NCBI RefSeq assembly: GCF_013282575.1
Contig: NZ_JAAAYE010000044.1
Span: forward strand, 1-48,918
Direction: 5' to 3'
DNA length: 48,918 nt
DNA from: Paraburkholderia sp. NMBU_R16
GTDB lineage: Bacteria > Pseudomonadota > Gammaproteobacteria > Burkholderiales > Burkholderiaceae
Shown: positions 24,054 through 35,642 of the stretch, piece by piece
Position numbering within the stretch: position 1 is the first letter of the stretch
Layout: every line of letters begins with the position of its first letter
Made by a program: the position numbers and the translations under genes
The notes under the pieces: generated by a model
Databases searched by the model: none
Seen by the model: the letters and a program-made list of their open reading frames with translations, nothing else
Told to the model about the DNA's origin: nothing

Positions 24054-24622
24054 GGCTTGTTTCTCACAACTTTGAGGGGCGCCGGCTTATGCGCCGGTCC
24101 CACATCGAGCAGCATCCGCATGTGCTCCCGCGCACGCGAAAGCCGGGACATGACGGTGCCGATCGGTACATCCAATACGTTCGACGCCTCCTGATACGTC
24201 AGTTCTTCGACACCGACGAGCAGGATCACTTCTCGTTGCTCCATCGACAGGTGATAGAGCGCCTGCTGGACATCGCGCAGTACCAGACCGTCGACCTCTG
24301 CGCGCGGCGCCTCGAGGCTACGCCAGGGCGCGCTTTCGTCGTCCACCGCGATCTCGCGCCGCGCGCGCAACTGGTCGATGTAGAGGTTTCGCAGGATCGT
24401 GAAGAGCCACGCGCGCAAGTTGCTGCCCGGCTCGAACGCCTTGCGGCGAATGAGCGCGCGTTCGGCCGCGTCTTGCACCAGATCGTCGGCCCATGCGGCA
24501 TCGCCCGTCAACGCGCGCGCGTAGCGGCGCAGTTGCGGCAGCTTGCCGATGACGTCGGCTTCGAAGCTCACGCGTGCGTCACCGCGTGTCGCGCGGTCTT
24601 CATGGCGTGCACCGGCAATCAA
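24050..24622 (-). CDS. ECF sigma factor paired with the anti-sigma gene
   Basis: The protein is about 190 residues with region 2 (LPQLRRYARALTGDAAWADDLVQDAAERAL, then LRAWLFTILRNLYIDQLRARR) and region 4 (LSMEQREVILLVGVEELTYQEASNVLDVPIGTVMSRLSRARE). The first possible start is TTG 24622, overlapping the upstream lipoprotein stop (TTGA). GTG 24571 gives a more typical ECF N-terminus and is a good alternative. There is no in-frame ATG. It lies between a mini-lipoprotein and the anti-sigma gene, and its operon promoter matches that of the COG4315 gene. Confidence 0.9.
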   Translation of the reverse strand: MIAGARHEDRATRGDARVSFEADVIGKLPQLRRYARALTGDAAWADDLVQDAAERALIRRKAFEPGSNLRAWLFTILRNLYIDQLRARREIAVDDESAPWRSLEAPRAEVDGLVLRDVQQALYHLSMEQREVILLVGVEELTYQEASNVLDVPIGTVMSRLSRAREHMRMLLDVGPAHKPAPLKVVRNKP

Positions 24623-24768
24623 TAACCGCCGCTACCGCTGCCGCCCGAGCTCGACGCACCGGTCGAGCCCATCGAACCGTCGGTGGTCGAGCACGCGGTC
24701 GCCGACAGCGATGCCAGCGCCAAAACGAGCATCGTGAACACTGCGGGGAGAAATTGACGGATTTTCAT
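24619..24768 (-). CDS. Small lipoprotein, Ser/Gly-rich tail (49 residues)
   Basis: The short gene starts at ATG 24768, after a TGGAG site. The N-terminus is Lys/Arg followed by a hydrophobic stretch and the lipobox-like LSATAC. The mature part is about 24 residues of Ser, Gly and Thr ending in GGY. It is coupled to the ECF sigma gene by a 4-base overlap. It may anchor in the envelope and take part in the sigma signal. I recognise no family. Confidence 0.75.
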   Translation of the reverse strand: MKIRQFLPAVFTMLVLALASLSATACSTTDGSMGSTGASSSGGSGSGGY

Positions 24769-24885
24769 CTTCGGCTCCAGTTGAGGTAGTAATGGCCGCG
24801 CCTGGCTCATACCGGCGCCCCGGCCATCGAACGGCAAGCGACCGAGACGGCGTTCACCGCACCGATGCAACTCGATCACCTTTTC

Positions 24886-24914
24886 TTAACGGACTGGGGT
24901 GCCCGATTATTCCC
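24886..24914 (-). promoter_or_regulatory. ECF-type promoter for the lipoprotein-sigma-anti-sigma operon
   Basis: On the minus strand GGGAAT and CGTTAA are 17 bases apart, about 120 bases before the lipoprotein ATG. The -10 box lies beside a TTAAG stretch. The match to the COG4315 promoter (TGGAAT-N17-CGTTTA) suggests autoregulation by the sigma factor of this operon. Confidence 0.55.
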
Positions 24915-25034
24915 TGACGGCGCAATTTTTCCGATAAATCGTGCTTTGGCCCATGCTATGCTGCGAACAACCTCCGCGGCTACGTGACCGCGCGAGTTCG
25001 CCTCGCGCGGTCAGCGCACCGCATTGAACAGACC

Positions 25035-25763
25035 ATGGACTATCGGCATCTCAAGAATCGCAAGAGCATGCACGCTCGGATCGTGCAGGAACTCGGCATC
25101 GAGATCGTCAGCGGCAAATTTGCCCCCGGCGAACGCCTGCCCCCCGAGCCCAGCCTTTGCGAAGCCTACGGCGTGAGCCGGCCGGTTCTACGTGAAGCCA
25201 CCCGTGTGCTGGTCGCCAAAGGGCTCGTGGTATCGAAGCCGCGCGTGGGCAGCGTCGTGCGCCCACGGGAAGAATGGCACATGCTCGATCCCGACGTGCT
25301 GTTCTGGACAATCAGCAGTACGCCCGAGGGCGATTTCTTTCGCTCGCTGCTGACGGTGCGCCGCATCATCGAGCCGGCCGCGGCCGCGCTGGCGGCGACC
25401 GAAAGCACGGAAGCCGATTTGGCGCGCATTCGCCGGGCGTTCGAACAGATGGCGAGCGCGGAAACGGCCTCGGCATTGCTCGATCCCGATCTGGAGTTCC
25501 ATCGCGCAATCATGGCGGCTACGCACAACGACATGCTTGCCTTCATCGGCAATATGATGTCGATGGCGCTCTCCGAGTCGATCAAGCTGACAAGCCGCCA
25601 TCCGGACACGCATGCGCTGTCGCTGCCGCGTCACAAGGCCATTTTGACGGCAATAGAAAACCGCGACCCGCTCGGCGCACGTCAGGCAAGCCTCGTTCAA
25701 CTCGAGAACGCTCGCGCCGACGCCGAAACGATTCTCGAAGTGGCCACCCGCAACGCACGTTGA
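25035..25763 (+). CDS. FadR-family (GntR, FCD domain) regulator of the sugar cluster
   Basis: The 242-residue protein has an N-terminal winged helix-turn-helix (MHARIVQELGIEIVSGKFAPGERLPPEPSLCEAYGVSRPVLREATRVLVAKGLV). A helical FCD effector domain follows, with the metal-site motifs DLEFHRAIMAATHN and RHKAILTAI. ATG 25035 fits the family; upstream frame codons have no ribosome site. It precedes the aldonate dehydratase in a convergent arrangement, separated by a terminator. Relatives respond to sugar acids. A perfect subfamily operator (TNGTNNNACNA) lies at 27625-27635 in the divergent promoter region of the sugar genes. Confidence 0.9.
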   Translation: MDYRHLKNRKSMHARIVQELGIEIVSGKFAPGERLPPEPSLCEAYGVSRPVLREATRVLVAKGLVVSKPRVGSVVRPREEWHMLDPDVLFWTISSTPEGDFFRSLLTVRRIIEPAAAALAATESTEADLARIRRAFEQMASAETASALLDPDLEFHRAIMAATHNDMLAFIGNMMSMALSESIKLTSRHPDTHALSLPRHKAILTAIENRDPLGARQASLVQLENARADAETILEVATRNAR

Positions 25764-25768
25764 CGAGA

Positions 25769-25811
25769 AAGGCCGGCACGAACAACGTCAGTCGTTTGTG
25801 CCGGCCTTCTT
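25769..25811. terminator. Bidirectional rho-independent-type terminator
   Basis: The stem AAGGCCGGCAC (25769-25779) pairs with GTGCCGGCCTT (25798-25808), 11 bp, and the partly paired interior extends it. A-rich bases precede it and T-rich bases follow. It lies between the convergent FadR-type regulator and the aldonate dehydratase, so it can end both transcripts. Confidence 0.75.
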
Positions 25812-25856
25812 AAAGCCCCTTCTCAGTCACGCCCCGCCTTCGTACCGCCCGCGCTT

Positions 25857-27599
25857 TCAATGCGAATGCGGCGGCACTTCGGCCCCCCGGCAGCCGACCA
25901 GGAAATCGAAGTCGCATCCTTCGTCCGCTTGCAATACGTGGTCGACATAGAGATTGCGATAACCGCTCGCATCCCCAGGCGCCGCACGGTACGTTTCGCT
26001 CCATTCGGCGAGACGCGCCGTCATCTCCGCCGCGGAGATATCGAGGTGCAGTCGGCCAGCCTCGCAATCGAGTTCGATCCAGTCGCCGTTGCGCACGATG
26101 GCCAGCGGACCGCCCGCGCGTGCCTCCGGTGCCACATGCAAAACCACGGTGCCATAGGCGGTGCCGCTCATGCGCGCATCGGATATCCGCACCATATCGG
26201 TCACACCCTGCGCGAGGATCTTCGGCGGCAGCCCCATGTTGCCGACTTCGGCCATACCGGGATAACCCTTCGGTCCGCAGTTCTTCATCACCAAAATCGA
26301 ATCGGCCGTGACATCCAGCTCGGGGTCGGCGATGCGCGCCTTGTAATCGTCGAAGTTCTCGAAGACGACGGCGCGGCCGCGATGTCGCAACAGCGAAGGC
26401 GTGGCTGCGGACGGCTTGAGTACCGCGCCGCGCGGAGCGAGGTTGCCGCGCAACACACAAAGCCCGCCGTCCGCCACGAGCGGATTGTCGAGCGGCCGGA
26501 TCACCTCGGCGTCGTAGAGCGGCGCTTCCTGGCAGTTCTCCCAGATCGAGCGGCCATTGGCCGTCAGTGCATCCGGGTGCGGCAGCAGGCCCGCATCGCC
26601 GAGCCGGCGCAGCACGGCGGGCAAACCGCCCGCGTAATAGAACTCCTCCATCAGAAAGCGCCCCGACGGCTGCAGATCGACGATCGTCGGCGTACCCCGC
26701 CCGATGCGCGTCCAGTCATCGAGGTCGAACGGCACACCGATGCGCCCCGCGATGGCCTTCAGATGAATGGCGGCATTGGTCGAGCCACCGATCGCGGCGT
26801 TCGTACGCACGGCGTTCTCGAATGCCTCGCGCGTGAGCAGCTTGGACAGGCGCAGATCCTCGAGCGCCATTTCGACGATACGCATGCCCGATAGGTGGGC
26901 CAGGACATAGCGGCGAGAGTCGACAGCCGGGATCGCTGCATTGTGCGGCAACGTCACCCCGAGCGCTTCGGCCATACAGGCCATCGTCGAGGCGGTACCC
27001 ATCGTGTTGCAGGTACCGGCCGAACGCGACATGCCGGCCTCGGCCGACATGAATTCGTGGATCGAGATCTTTCCGGCCTTGACCTGCTCGCTCAATTGCC
27101 AAACGACCGTACCGGAACCGATGTCGCGCCCTTCGTGCTTGCCGTTTAGCATCGGGCCGCCGCTCACGAGAATGGCGGGCACATCGCAGCTCGCCGCCCC
27201 CATCAACAGCGCCGGTGTAGTCTTGTCGCAGCCGGCCAGCAATACGACGGCGTCGATCGGATTACCGCGGATCGACTCTTCGACATCCATGCTCGCAAGG
27301 TTGCGCGTAAACATCGCCGTGGGGCGAAGATTGGACTCGCCGTTCGAGAAGACGGGAAACTCCACCGGAAATCCGCCCGCCTCGAAGACGCCGCGCTTGA
27401 CATGCTCCGCGAGCTTGCGAAAGTGCGCGTTGCAGGGCGTCAGCTCCGACCACGTGTTGCAGATGCCGATGATCGGCTTGCCCTGGAATTCATGATCGGG
27501 AATGCCCTGGTTCTTCATCCAGCTGCGGTACATGAAGCCGTTCTTGTCGGCCGTGCCGAACCACTGGGCGGAACGGAGCTTAGCGCGTTTGTCGGTCAT
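25857..27599 (-). CDS. IlvD/Edd-family aldonate dehydratase (L-arabonate dehydratase type)
   Basis: The 580-residue protein has the [2Fe-2S] cysteines of the pentonate dehydratase group: Cys56 (TPCN), Cys124 (GCDKTTPALLMGA) and Cys197 (GTCNTMGTASTM). The catalytic-region motif SDARMSGTAYG is present. Length and Cys spacing match characterised L-arabonate/D-xylonate dehydratases (about 579 residues). It turns L-arabonate into 2-keto-3-deoxy-L-arabonate. D-galactonate or D-fuconate are other possible substrates. It is divergent from the importer/dehydrogenase operon and shares its control region. The first ATG has only a weak ribosome site. Confidence 0.93.
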   Translation of the reverse strand: MTDKRAKLRSAQWFGTADKNGFMYRSWMKNQGIPDHEFQGKPIIGICNTWSELTPCNAHFRKLAEHVKRGVFEAGGFPVEFPVFSNGESNLRPTAMFTRNLASMDVEESIRGNPIDAVVLLAGCDKTTPALLMGAASCDVPAILVSGGPMLNGKHEGRDIGSGTVVWQLSEQVKAGKISIHEFMSAEAGMSRSAGTCNTMGTASTMACMAEALGVTLPHNAAIPAVDSRRYVLAHLSGMRIVEMALEDLRLSKLLTREAFENAVRTNAAIGGSTNAAIHLKAIAGRIGVPFDLDDWTRIGRGTPTIVDLQPSGRFLMEEFYYAGGLPAVLRRLGDAGLLPHPDALTANGRSIWENCQEAPLYDAEVIRPLDNPLVADGGLCVLRGNLAPRGAVLKPSAATPSLLRHRGRAVVFENFDDYKARIADPELDVTADSILVMKNCGPKGYPGMAEVGNMGLPPKILAQGVTDMVRISDARMSGTAYGTVVLHVAPEARAGGPLAIVRNGDWIELDCEAGRLHLDISAAEMTARLAEWSETYRAAPGDASGYRNLYVDHVLQADEGCDFDFLVGCRGAEVPPHSH

Positions 27600-27923
27600 A
27601 GCTTGTTCGATAAAATTCTGTAAGTAGTAATACTATATCGGGACTGCCGAGCGCTGACCACTATTTGAGAAACCCAAACTTTTGGTCGAGCCGTCAATGT
27701 CCCTCGGTCTGCGATTTACACGAGAACGCACCGTTTGGGGCGTCAACTTCTCGCAACGACCGTACAGAAATAGCATGACTATTGGGTTTCGTGATCTGGG
27801 GAAAACGCTAATCGCGCCCGCATGACTCGATGCCTATAGTTTGGCTATTTCCGGGTCTGCGCAAGCGAGCCGGGATAGGCGCAAGCAACAAAGACAAACG
27901 AAGAGAAACCGGAGACACAGACG
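27600..27923. other. Divergent control region of the sugar cluster
   Basis: The 324 bases hold no gene. The perfect FadR-type site is close to the dehydratase start. On the right side a TATAGT at 27835-27840 may be the -10 box of the importer operon, which would leave a leader of roughly 75 bases. I could not find a convincing -35 box for it. No riboswitch or other RNA element is visible to me. Confidence 0.5.
27625..27635. promoter_or_regulatory. FadR-subfamily operator TAGTA-A-TACTA
   Basis: The 11-base palindrome matches the known FadR-subfamily GntR consensus TNGTNNNACNA at every fixed position. It lies 26-36 bases upstream of the aldonate dehydratase ATG, where bound repressor would block transcription. 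The obvious partner is the regulator at 25035-25763. I found no second match nearby. Confidence 0.7.
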
Positions 27924-28889
27924 ATGAGACGCACCGTACGCCAGACGCTTAAGGCCTTGTTTACTGTCACGCTTCTCACGGCCGCCGTTGCGGGCCATGC
28001 GGAAGACAAGAAAATCACGCTGGGCTTTGCGCAGGTCGGCGCGGAGAGCGCCTGGCGCACAGCGAACACCGTCTCGGTCAAGCAGGCCGCGAAGGATGCC
28101 GGCATCAATCTGAAGTTCTCCGATGCGCAGCAAAAGCAGGAAAACCAGATCAAGGCGATCCGTTCCTATATTGCGCAGAAAGTCGACGTGATCGCGTTTT
28201 CGCCAGTGGTCGAATCGGGCTGGGAGCCCGTGCTGCAAGAAGCGAAGCGCGCCCATATCCCGGTCGTGCTCACGGACCGCAACATCGATGTGAAGGACAA
28301 GGATTTGTACGTCACGATGATCGGTTCGGACTTCCTCGAAGAAGGCCGCCGCGCGGGCCGTTGGCTCGAGGAAACGTACAAGGACAACCCCGGCCCGATT
28401 AACATCGCCGAGCTGCAAGGCACGGTGGGTTCGGCACCCGCGAACGATCGCCACGCCGGCCTGATGGAAATCATCCAGAAGGATCCCAAGTTCAAGATCA
28501 TTGCGTCGCAAAGCGGCGACTTCACGCTCGCGGGCGGCAAGCAGGTGATGGAAGCGTTCGCCAAGACCTACGGCAAGAAGATCAACGTCGTCTATGCGCA
28601 TAACGACGATATGGCGCTCGGCGCGATCCAGGCCATGGAAGAAGCCGGCATCAAACCCGGCAGCGACGTGAAGGTCGTATCGTTCGATGCCACCAAGGGC
28701 GGCTTCCAGGCGATGATCGCCGGCAAGATCAATGTCGACGTGGAGTGCAGCCCGCTGCTCGGACCGCAGTTGATGTCGGCCGTCAAAGACATCGTTGCGG
28801 GCAAGCAACTGCCCAAGCGCATCGTGACGAACGAAACGGTGTTCCCGATGAACGTCGCGGCGCAGGTCCTGCCGCAGCGTAAATACTGA
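27924..28889 (+). CDS. ytfQ: Periplasmic sugar-binding protein of the YtfQ type
   Basis: The 321-residue protein has a signal peptide (cleavage near GHAED) and the periplasmic-binding fold for ribose-type sugars. Motifs include ITLGFAQVGAESAWRTANT, QENQIKAIRSYIAQKVDVIAFSPVVE and VVYAHNDDMALGAIQAMEEAG. E. coli YtfQ binds galactofuranose, and YtfQ-like proteins in other bacteria bind arabinofuranose or galactose. The start follows a CCGGAG site. It opens the importer operon with the ATPase and two permeases. Confidence 0.92.
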   Translation: MRRTVRQTLKALFTVTLLTAAVAGHAEDKKITLGFAQVGAESAWRTANTVSVKQAAKDAGINLKFSDAQQKQENQIKAIRSYIAQKVDVIAFSPVVESGWEPVLQEAKRAHIPVVLTDRNIDVKDKDLYVTMIGSDFLEEGRRAGRWLEETYKDNPGPINIAELQGTVGSAPANDRHAGLMEIIQKDPKFKIIASQSGDFTLAGGKQVMEAFAKTYGKKINVVYAHNDDMALGAIQAMEEAGIKPGSDVKVVSFDATKGGFQAMIAGKINVDVECSPLLGPQLMSAVKDIVAGKQLPKRIVTNETVFPMNVAAQVLPQRKY

Positions 28890-28930
28890 TCCGTCGCGCC
28901 GCGAGGCCCTGAGACCCCAAGCTTGAGCAA

Positions 28931-30459
<1,529 letters not shown>

Positions 30460-30463
<4 letters not shown>

Positions 30464-31512
30464 CAGCACGCATCGGTACTGCCCTTCGGGCCGCTTTGCG
30501 GCACCCGCTGCTGTGGCCCGTGCTCACGCTCGTGCTGCTGTTCGCGCTCGACGTCGCGCATCGCGCCGATTTCCTCGCGATCACGATGCTCGACGGACAT
30601 CTGTTCGGCGCACCCATCGACATTCTCAACCGCGCAGCCCCGCTGGCCATCGTGTCGCTCGGGATGACGCTCGTCATCGCGACGCGCGGCGTCGACATTT
30701 CCGTGGGCACCGTCGTCGCCATCGCCGGCGCCACGGCGGCGATGTTGCTGGCCGACGACCCGACACATGTCGGCCGTGCCGTGGCGGCCGCGCTCGGCGT
30801 CGGGCTCGTGGCTGGCGCATGGAACGGCTTGCTCGTCGCATTCGTCGGCATGCAGCCGATCATCGCGACGCTGATTCTCATGGTCGCGGGCCGCGGCATC
30901 GCCCAGTTGTTGACTGGCGGGCAGATCATCCCTATCTCGGCGCACAGCTATCTGACGCTCGGCGGCGGCTATCTCGCCGCGGTGCCCTGCTCCGTCTGGA
31001 TCGCGGCCGGCGCGACGGCGGCCACCGCACTGCTCATCAATCGCACGGCGCTGGGGCTGTTCATTCGTGCGATCGGCATCAATCCGGTGGCAACGCGCCT
31101 CGTCGGATTGCGCGCGAGCGCGATCGTCTTCGGCGTCTACGTGTTTTGCGGACTGGCCGCCGCGCTCGCCGGCGTCATCACGAGCTCGAACGTGCGCAGC
31201 GCCGACGGCAACAACGCGGGCCTGCTCCTCGAGCTCGATGCGATCCTCGCGGTCACGCTGGGCGGGACCTCGCTGCTCGGCGGCCGCTTCTCGCTTGCCG
31301 GCACCGTGCTCGGCGCGCTGATCATCCAAACGCTCACCTACACGACCTATTCCATCGGCGTGCCGCCCGAAGCGACGCTCGTCGTCAAAGCGATCGTCGT
31401 GCTGCTCGTGAGCATCATTCAATCGGCGAGCGCGCGCGAAACGATCGTCCGGTTCATCGGACGTGCGGTCGTGCTGGCGCGCGTCAAACCTGTCAACGAG
31501 GCGGCCAAATGA
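30460..31512 (+). CDS. ytfT: Sugar ABC transporter permease (YtfT type)
   Basis: The 350-residue protein has eight or more membrane helices and the BPD_transp_2 pattern: APLAIVSLGMTLVIATRGVDISVGTVVAIAGA, then ELDAILAVTLGGTSLLGGRFSLAGTVLGALII. It starts at ATG 30460, overlapping the ATPase stop, with GGAGG upstream. It pairs with the following permease to form the membrane channel of the ytfQR importer. Confidence 0.93.
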
Positions 31513-32609
31513 GAGCCGTATTGCAGCGACTCATCGATCCGCGCACGCTGCCGATCGCCGTTACCGTCATTCTCTTTGCCGCGCTGTTCGGCTTTGGCTC
31601 GGCGATGTATACCGGCTTCGGTTCGTTACAAGTCCTCGTCGGACTGCTCGTCGACAACGCGTTCCTGCTGATCGTGGCGATCGGCACGACGTTCGTCATC
31701 GTCTCGGGCGGCATCGACTTGTCCGTCGGCGCCGTGGTGGCCTTCACGACGATTCTTTGCGCGATCCTCTCCGAACGGCTGCATTGGCCGGTCTGGGCGA
31801 TCGCACCGCTCGTGCTCGTGCTCGGTGCCGCATACGGCGCCGCGATGGGCGCGTTGATCCATTTTTTCAAGCTGCAAGCGTTCATCGTCACGCTGGCGGG
31901 CATGTTCCTCGCACGCGGCGCGTGCTTTCTGATCACCACGCAATCGATCGAAATCCATGAAGCATCGTTTCATGCGTTGGCGAGCTTTCATGTCCCGATC
32001 GGCAGCGGCGATCTCAACGCGGGTGCGTTGATCGCGCTCGCCATGCTGGCAGTGGCGATCTACGTGGCGCACTTCACGCGCTTCGGCCGCAATGTCTACG
32101 CGATCGGTGGCAACGAAAAGTCGGCACTGCTGATGGGTTTGCCCGTCGCACGCACGAAGGTCGGCGTCTATGCTTTTGGCGGACTGTGTTCCGCGCTCGG
32201 CGGTCTCGTCTTCACGCTTTACGTGCTGTCGGGCTATGGCCTGCAGGCGCAAGGCATGGAACTCGACGCCATTGCCGCGGCCGTCATCGGCGGCACGCTG
32301 CTTACCGGCGGCGTCGGCTATGTCATCGGTTCGGTGTTCGGTGTCGGTGTGCTCGGCACCATTCAAACGCTGATCACATTCGACGGTACGCTCAGCTCGT
32401 GGTGGACCCGCATCGTCATCGGCGCGTTGCTTTGCGTGTTCTGCCTGCTGCAACGCGTCATCGAACGGCAGGCCGCGCGCCGCAAGGCAAACGGCTCGGG
32501 ATTGGGCGGCCATGCGGCTGCCGTCGACGAAACACGCCCCTCGGACGAAGGCGCCCTGCCCTTGAGTCTCAACGAGCGCGCGCTACCCGCTCAGGCGAAC
32601 ATCCGATAG
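31509..32609 (+). CDS. yjfF: Sugar ABC transporter permease (YjfF type)
   Basis: The 366-residue membrane protein has family motifs NAFLLIVAIGTTFVIVSGGIDLSVGAVVAFT, FGRNVYAIGGNEKSALLMGLPV and LDAIAAAVIGGTLLTGGVGY. Its C-terminal tail is about 40 residues longer than usual and hydrophilic. It overlaps ytfT by four bases (ATGA). Two distinct permeases for one ATPase and one binding protein is the known YtfT/YjfF arrangement. Confidence 0.93.
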   Translation: MRAVLQRLIDPRTLPIAVTVILFAALFGFGSAMYTGFGSLQVLVGLLVDNAFLLIVAIGTTFVIVSGGIDLSVGAVVAFTTILCAILSERLHWPVWAIAPLVLVLGAAYGAAMGALIHFFKLQAFIVTLAGMFLARGACFLITTQSIEIHEASFHALASFHVPIGSGDLNAGALIALAMLAVAIYVAHFTRFGRNVYAIGGNEKSALLMGLPVARTKVGVYAFGGLCSALGGLVFTLYVLSGYGLQAQGMELDAIAAAVIGGTLLTGGVGYVIGSVFGVGVLGTIQTLITFDGTLSSWWTRIVIGALLCVFCLLQRVIERQAARRKANGSGLGGHAAAVDETRPSDEGALPLSLNERALPAQANIR

Positions 32610-32630
32610 CTTTCAACCAGGAGTCGAATT

Positions 32631-34510
<1,880 letters not shown>

Positions 34511-34600
34511 ATAAACGAACGCCAACCCGAATTCCAAACCCACGAACCGAGTTGAGGAAAGCCGCAACAAGTGGCGTTGATCGACGCATTACCACACTAC

Positions 34601-34616
34601 CGGTCTATGGAGACCG
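34601..34616. repeat. Inverted repeat CGGTCT-ATGG-AGACCG before araF
   Basis: Perfect 6-bp arms around a 4-base loop lie 17 bases upstream of the araF start, just ahead of its ribosome site. As an RNA hairpin it could protect the 3' araFGH segment from decay and raise binding-protein levels over upstream genes. It could also be part of an operator for an internal promoter in the 123-base gap. Confidence 0.45.
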
Positions 34617-34633
34617 ACACCAAGGAGACAAGT

Positions 34634-35638
34634 ATGACCAGCAAGCTTCGCCGCTTCACGTTGTGCGCCGCCGTGGCGATGACGTTCGCCGCACCGTTCG
34701 CCATGCAAAGCGCAGTCAAGGCGGACGAGCCGCTCAAGATCGGTTTTCTCGTGAAGATGCCCGAGCAGGCATGGTTCATCAACGAGCAAAAGGCTGCCAC
34801 GGCGCTCGGCAAGCAGGACGGTTTTTCGGTCGTCAACATCGGCACGCCCGATGGTGAAAAAGTATTGGCCGCCATCGACAACCTCGGCGCACAAGGCGCG
34901 AAGGGTTTCGTGATCTGCGCGCCCGACGTTCGCCTCGGCACGGCCATCAAGGCCCGCGCCAAGAAGTACGGCATGAAGTTCGTGACCGTCGACGACCAGC
35001 TCGTCGACTCGGGCGGCAAGCCGCTCGCGGATGTGCCCCACCTCGGCATGTCGGCGTTCAAGATCGGCAATCAGGTCGGCCAGGCGATCTCGGACGAGAT
35101 GAAAAAGCGCGGCTGGAAGCCCGAGGAAGTCGGCGCGATCCGCATCACCGACTATGAACTGCCGACGGCGAAGCTGCGCACGGATGGCGCGACGAAGACG
35201 CTGCTCGACAACGGCTTCAAGAAGGAAAACATTTTCGACGCCCCGCAAAAGACGACTGACGACGAAGGCGGCTTCAACGCGGCGTCGCCGGTGTTGTCCA
35301 AGCACCCGAACATCAAGAAGTGGGTCATCTACGCGCTGAACGAAGAGACGGTGCTGGGCGGCGTGCGCGCCACCGAGCAGGTGCATATCCCGTCGAAGGA
35401 CGTGATCGGCGTGGGCATCAACGGTGCGGGCGAAGCGTTCGCCGAGTTCCAGAAGAAGGAACCGACGGGCTTTTACGGCACGATTGCCGTCAGCTCGACG
35501 AACCACGGCAAGGATAGCGCCGAGAACCTCGTGAACTGGATCAAGAACGGCAAGCAGCCGCCGGCCGACACCCAGACGACGGGCAAGCTGATGACGCGCG
35601 ATAACTGGCAAGACGTGCGCAAGGAACTCGGGATCTAA
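34634..35638 (+). CDS. araF: L-arabinose-binding periplasmic protein AraF
   Basis: The 334-residue protein has a signal peptide (residues 1-31, ending near VKADE). It carries the AraF pattern: [57 protein letters not shown], and [18 protein letters not shown]. AraF delivers L-arabinose to AraGH. The start follows AAGGAGA. A 123-base gap with a hairpin separates it from the dehydrogenase gene. It is only four bases from araG. Confidence 0.94.
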   Translation: MTSKLRRFTLCAAVAMTFAAPFAMQSAVKADEPLKIGFLVKMPEQAWFINEQKAATALGKQDGFSVVNIGTPDGEKVLAAIDNLGAQGAKGFVICAPDVRLGTAIKARAKKYGMKFVTVDDQLVDSGGKPLADVPHLGMSAFKIGNQVGQAISDEMKKRGWKPEEVGAIRITDYELPTAKLRTDGATKTLLDNGFKKENIFDAPQKTTDDEGGFNAASPVLSKHPNIKKWVIYALNEETVLGGVRATEQVHIPSKDVIGVGINGAGEAFAEFQKKEPTGFYGTIAVSSTNHGKDSAENLVNWIKNGKQPPADTQTTGKLMTRDNWQDVRKELGI

Positions 35639-35642
35639 AGGC

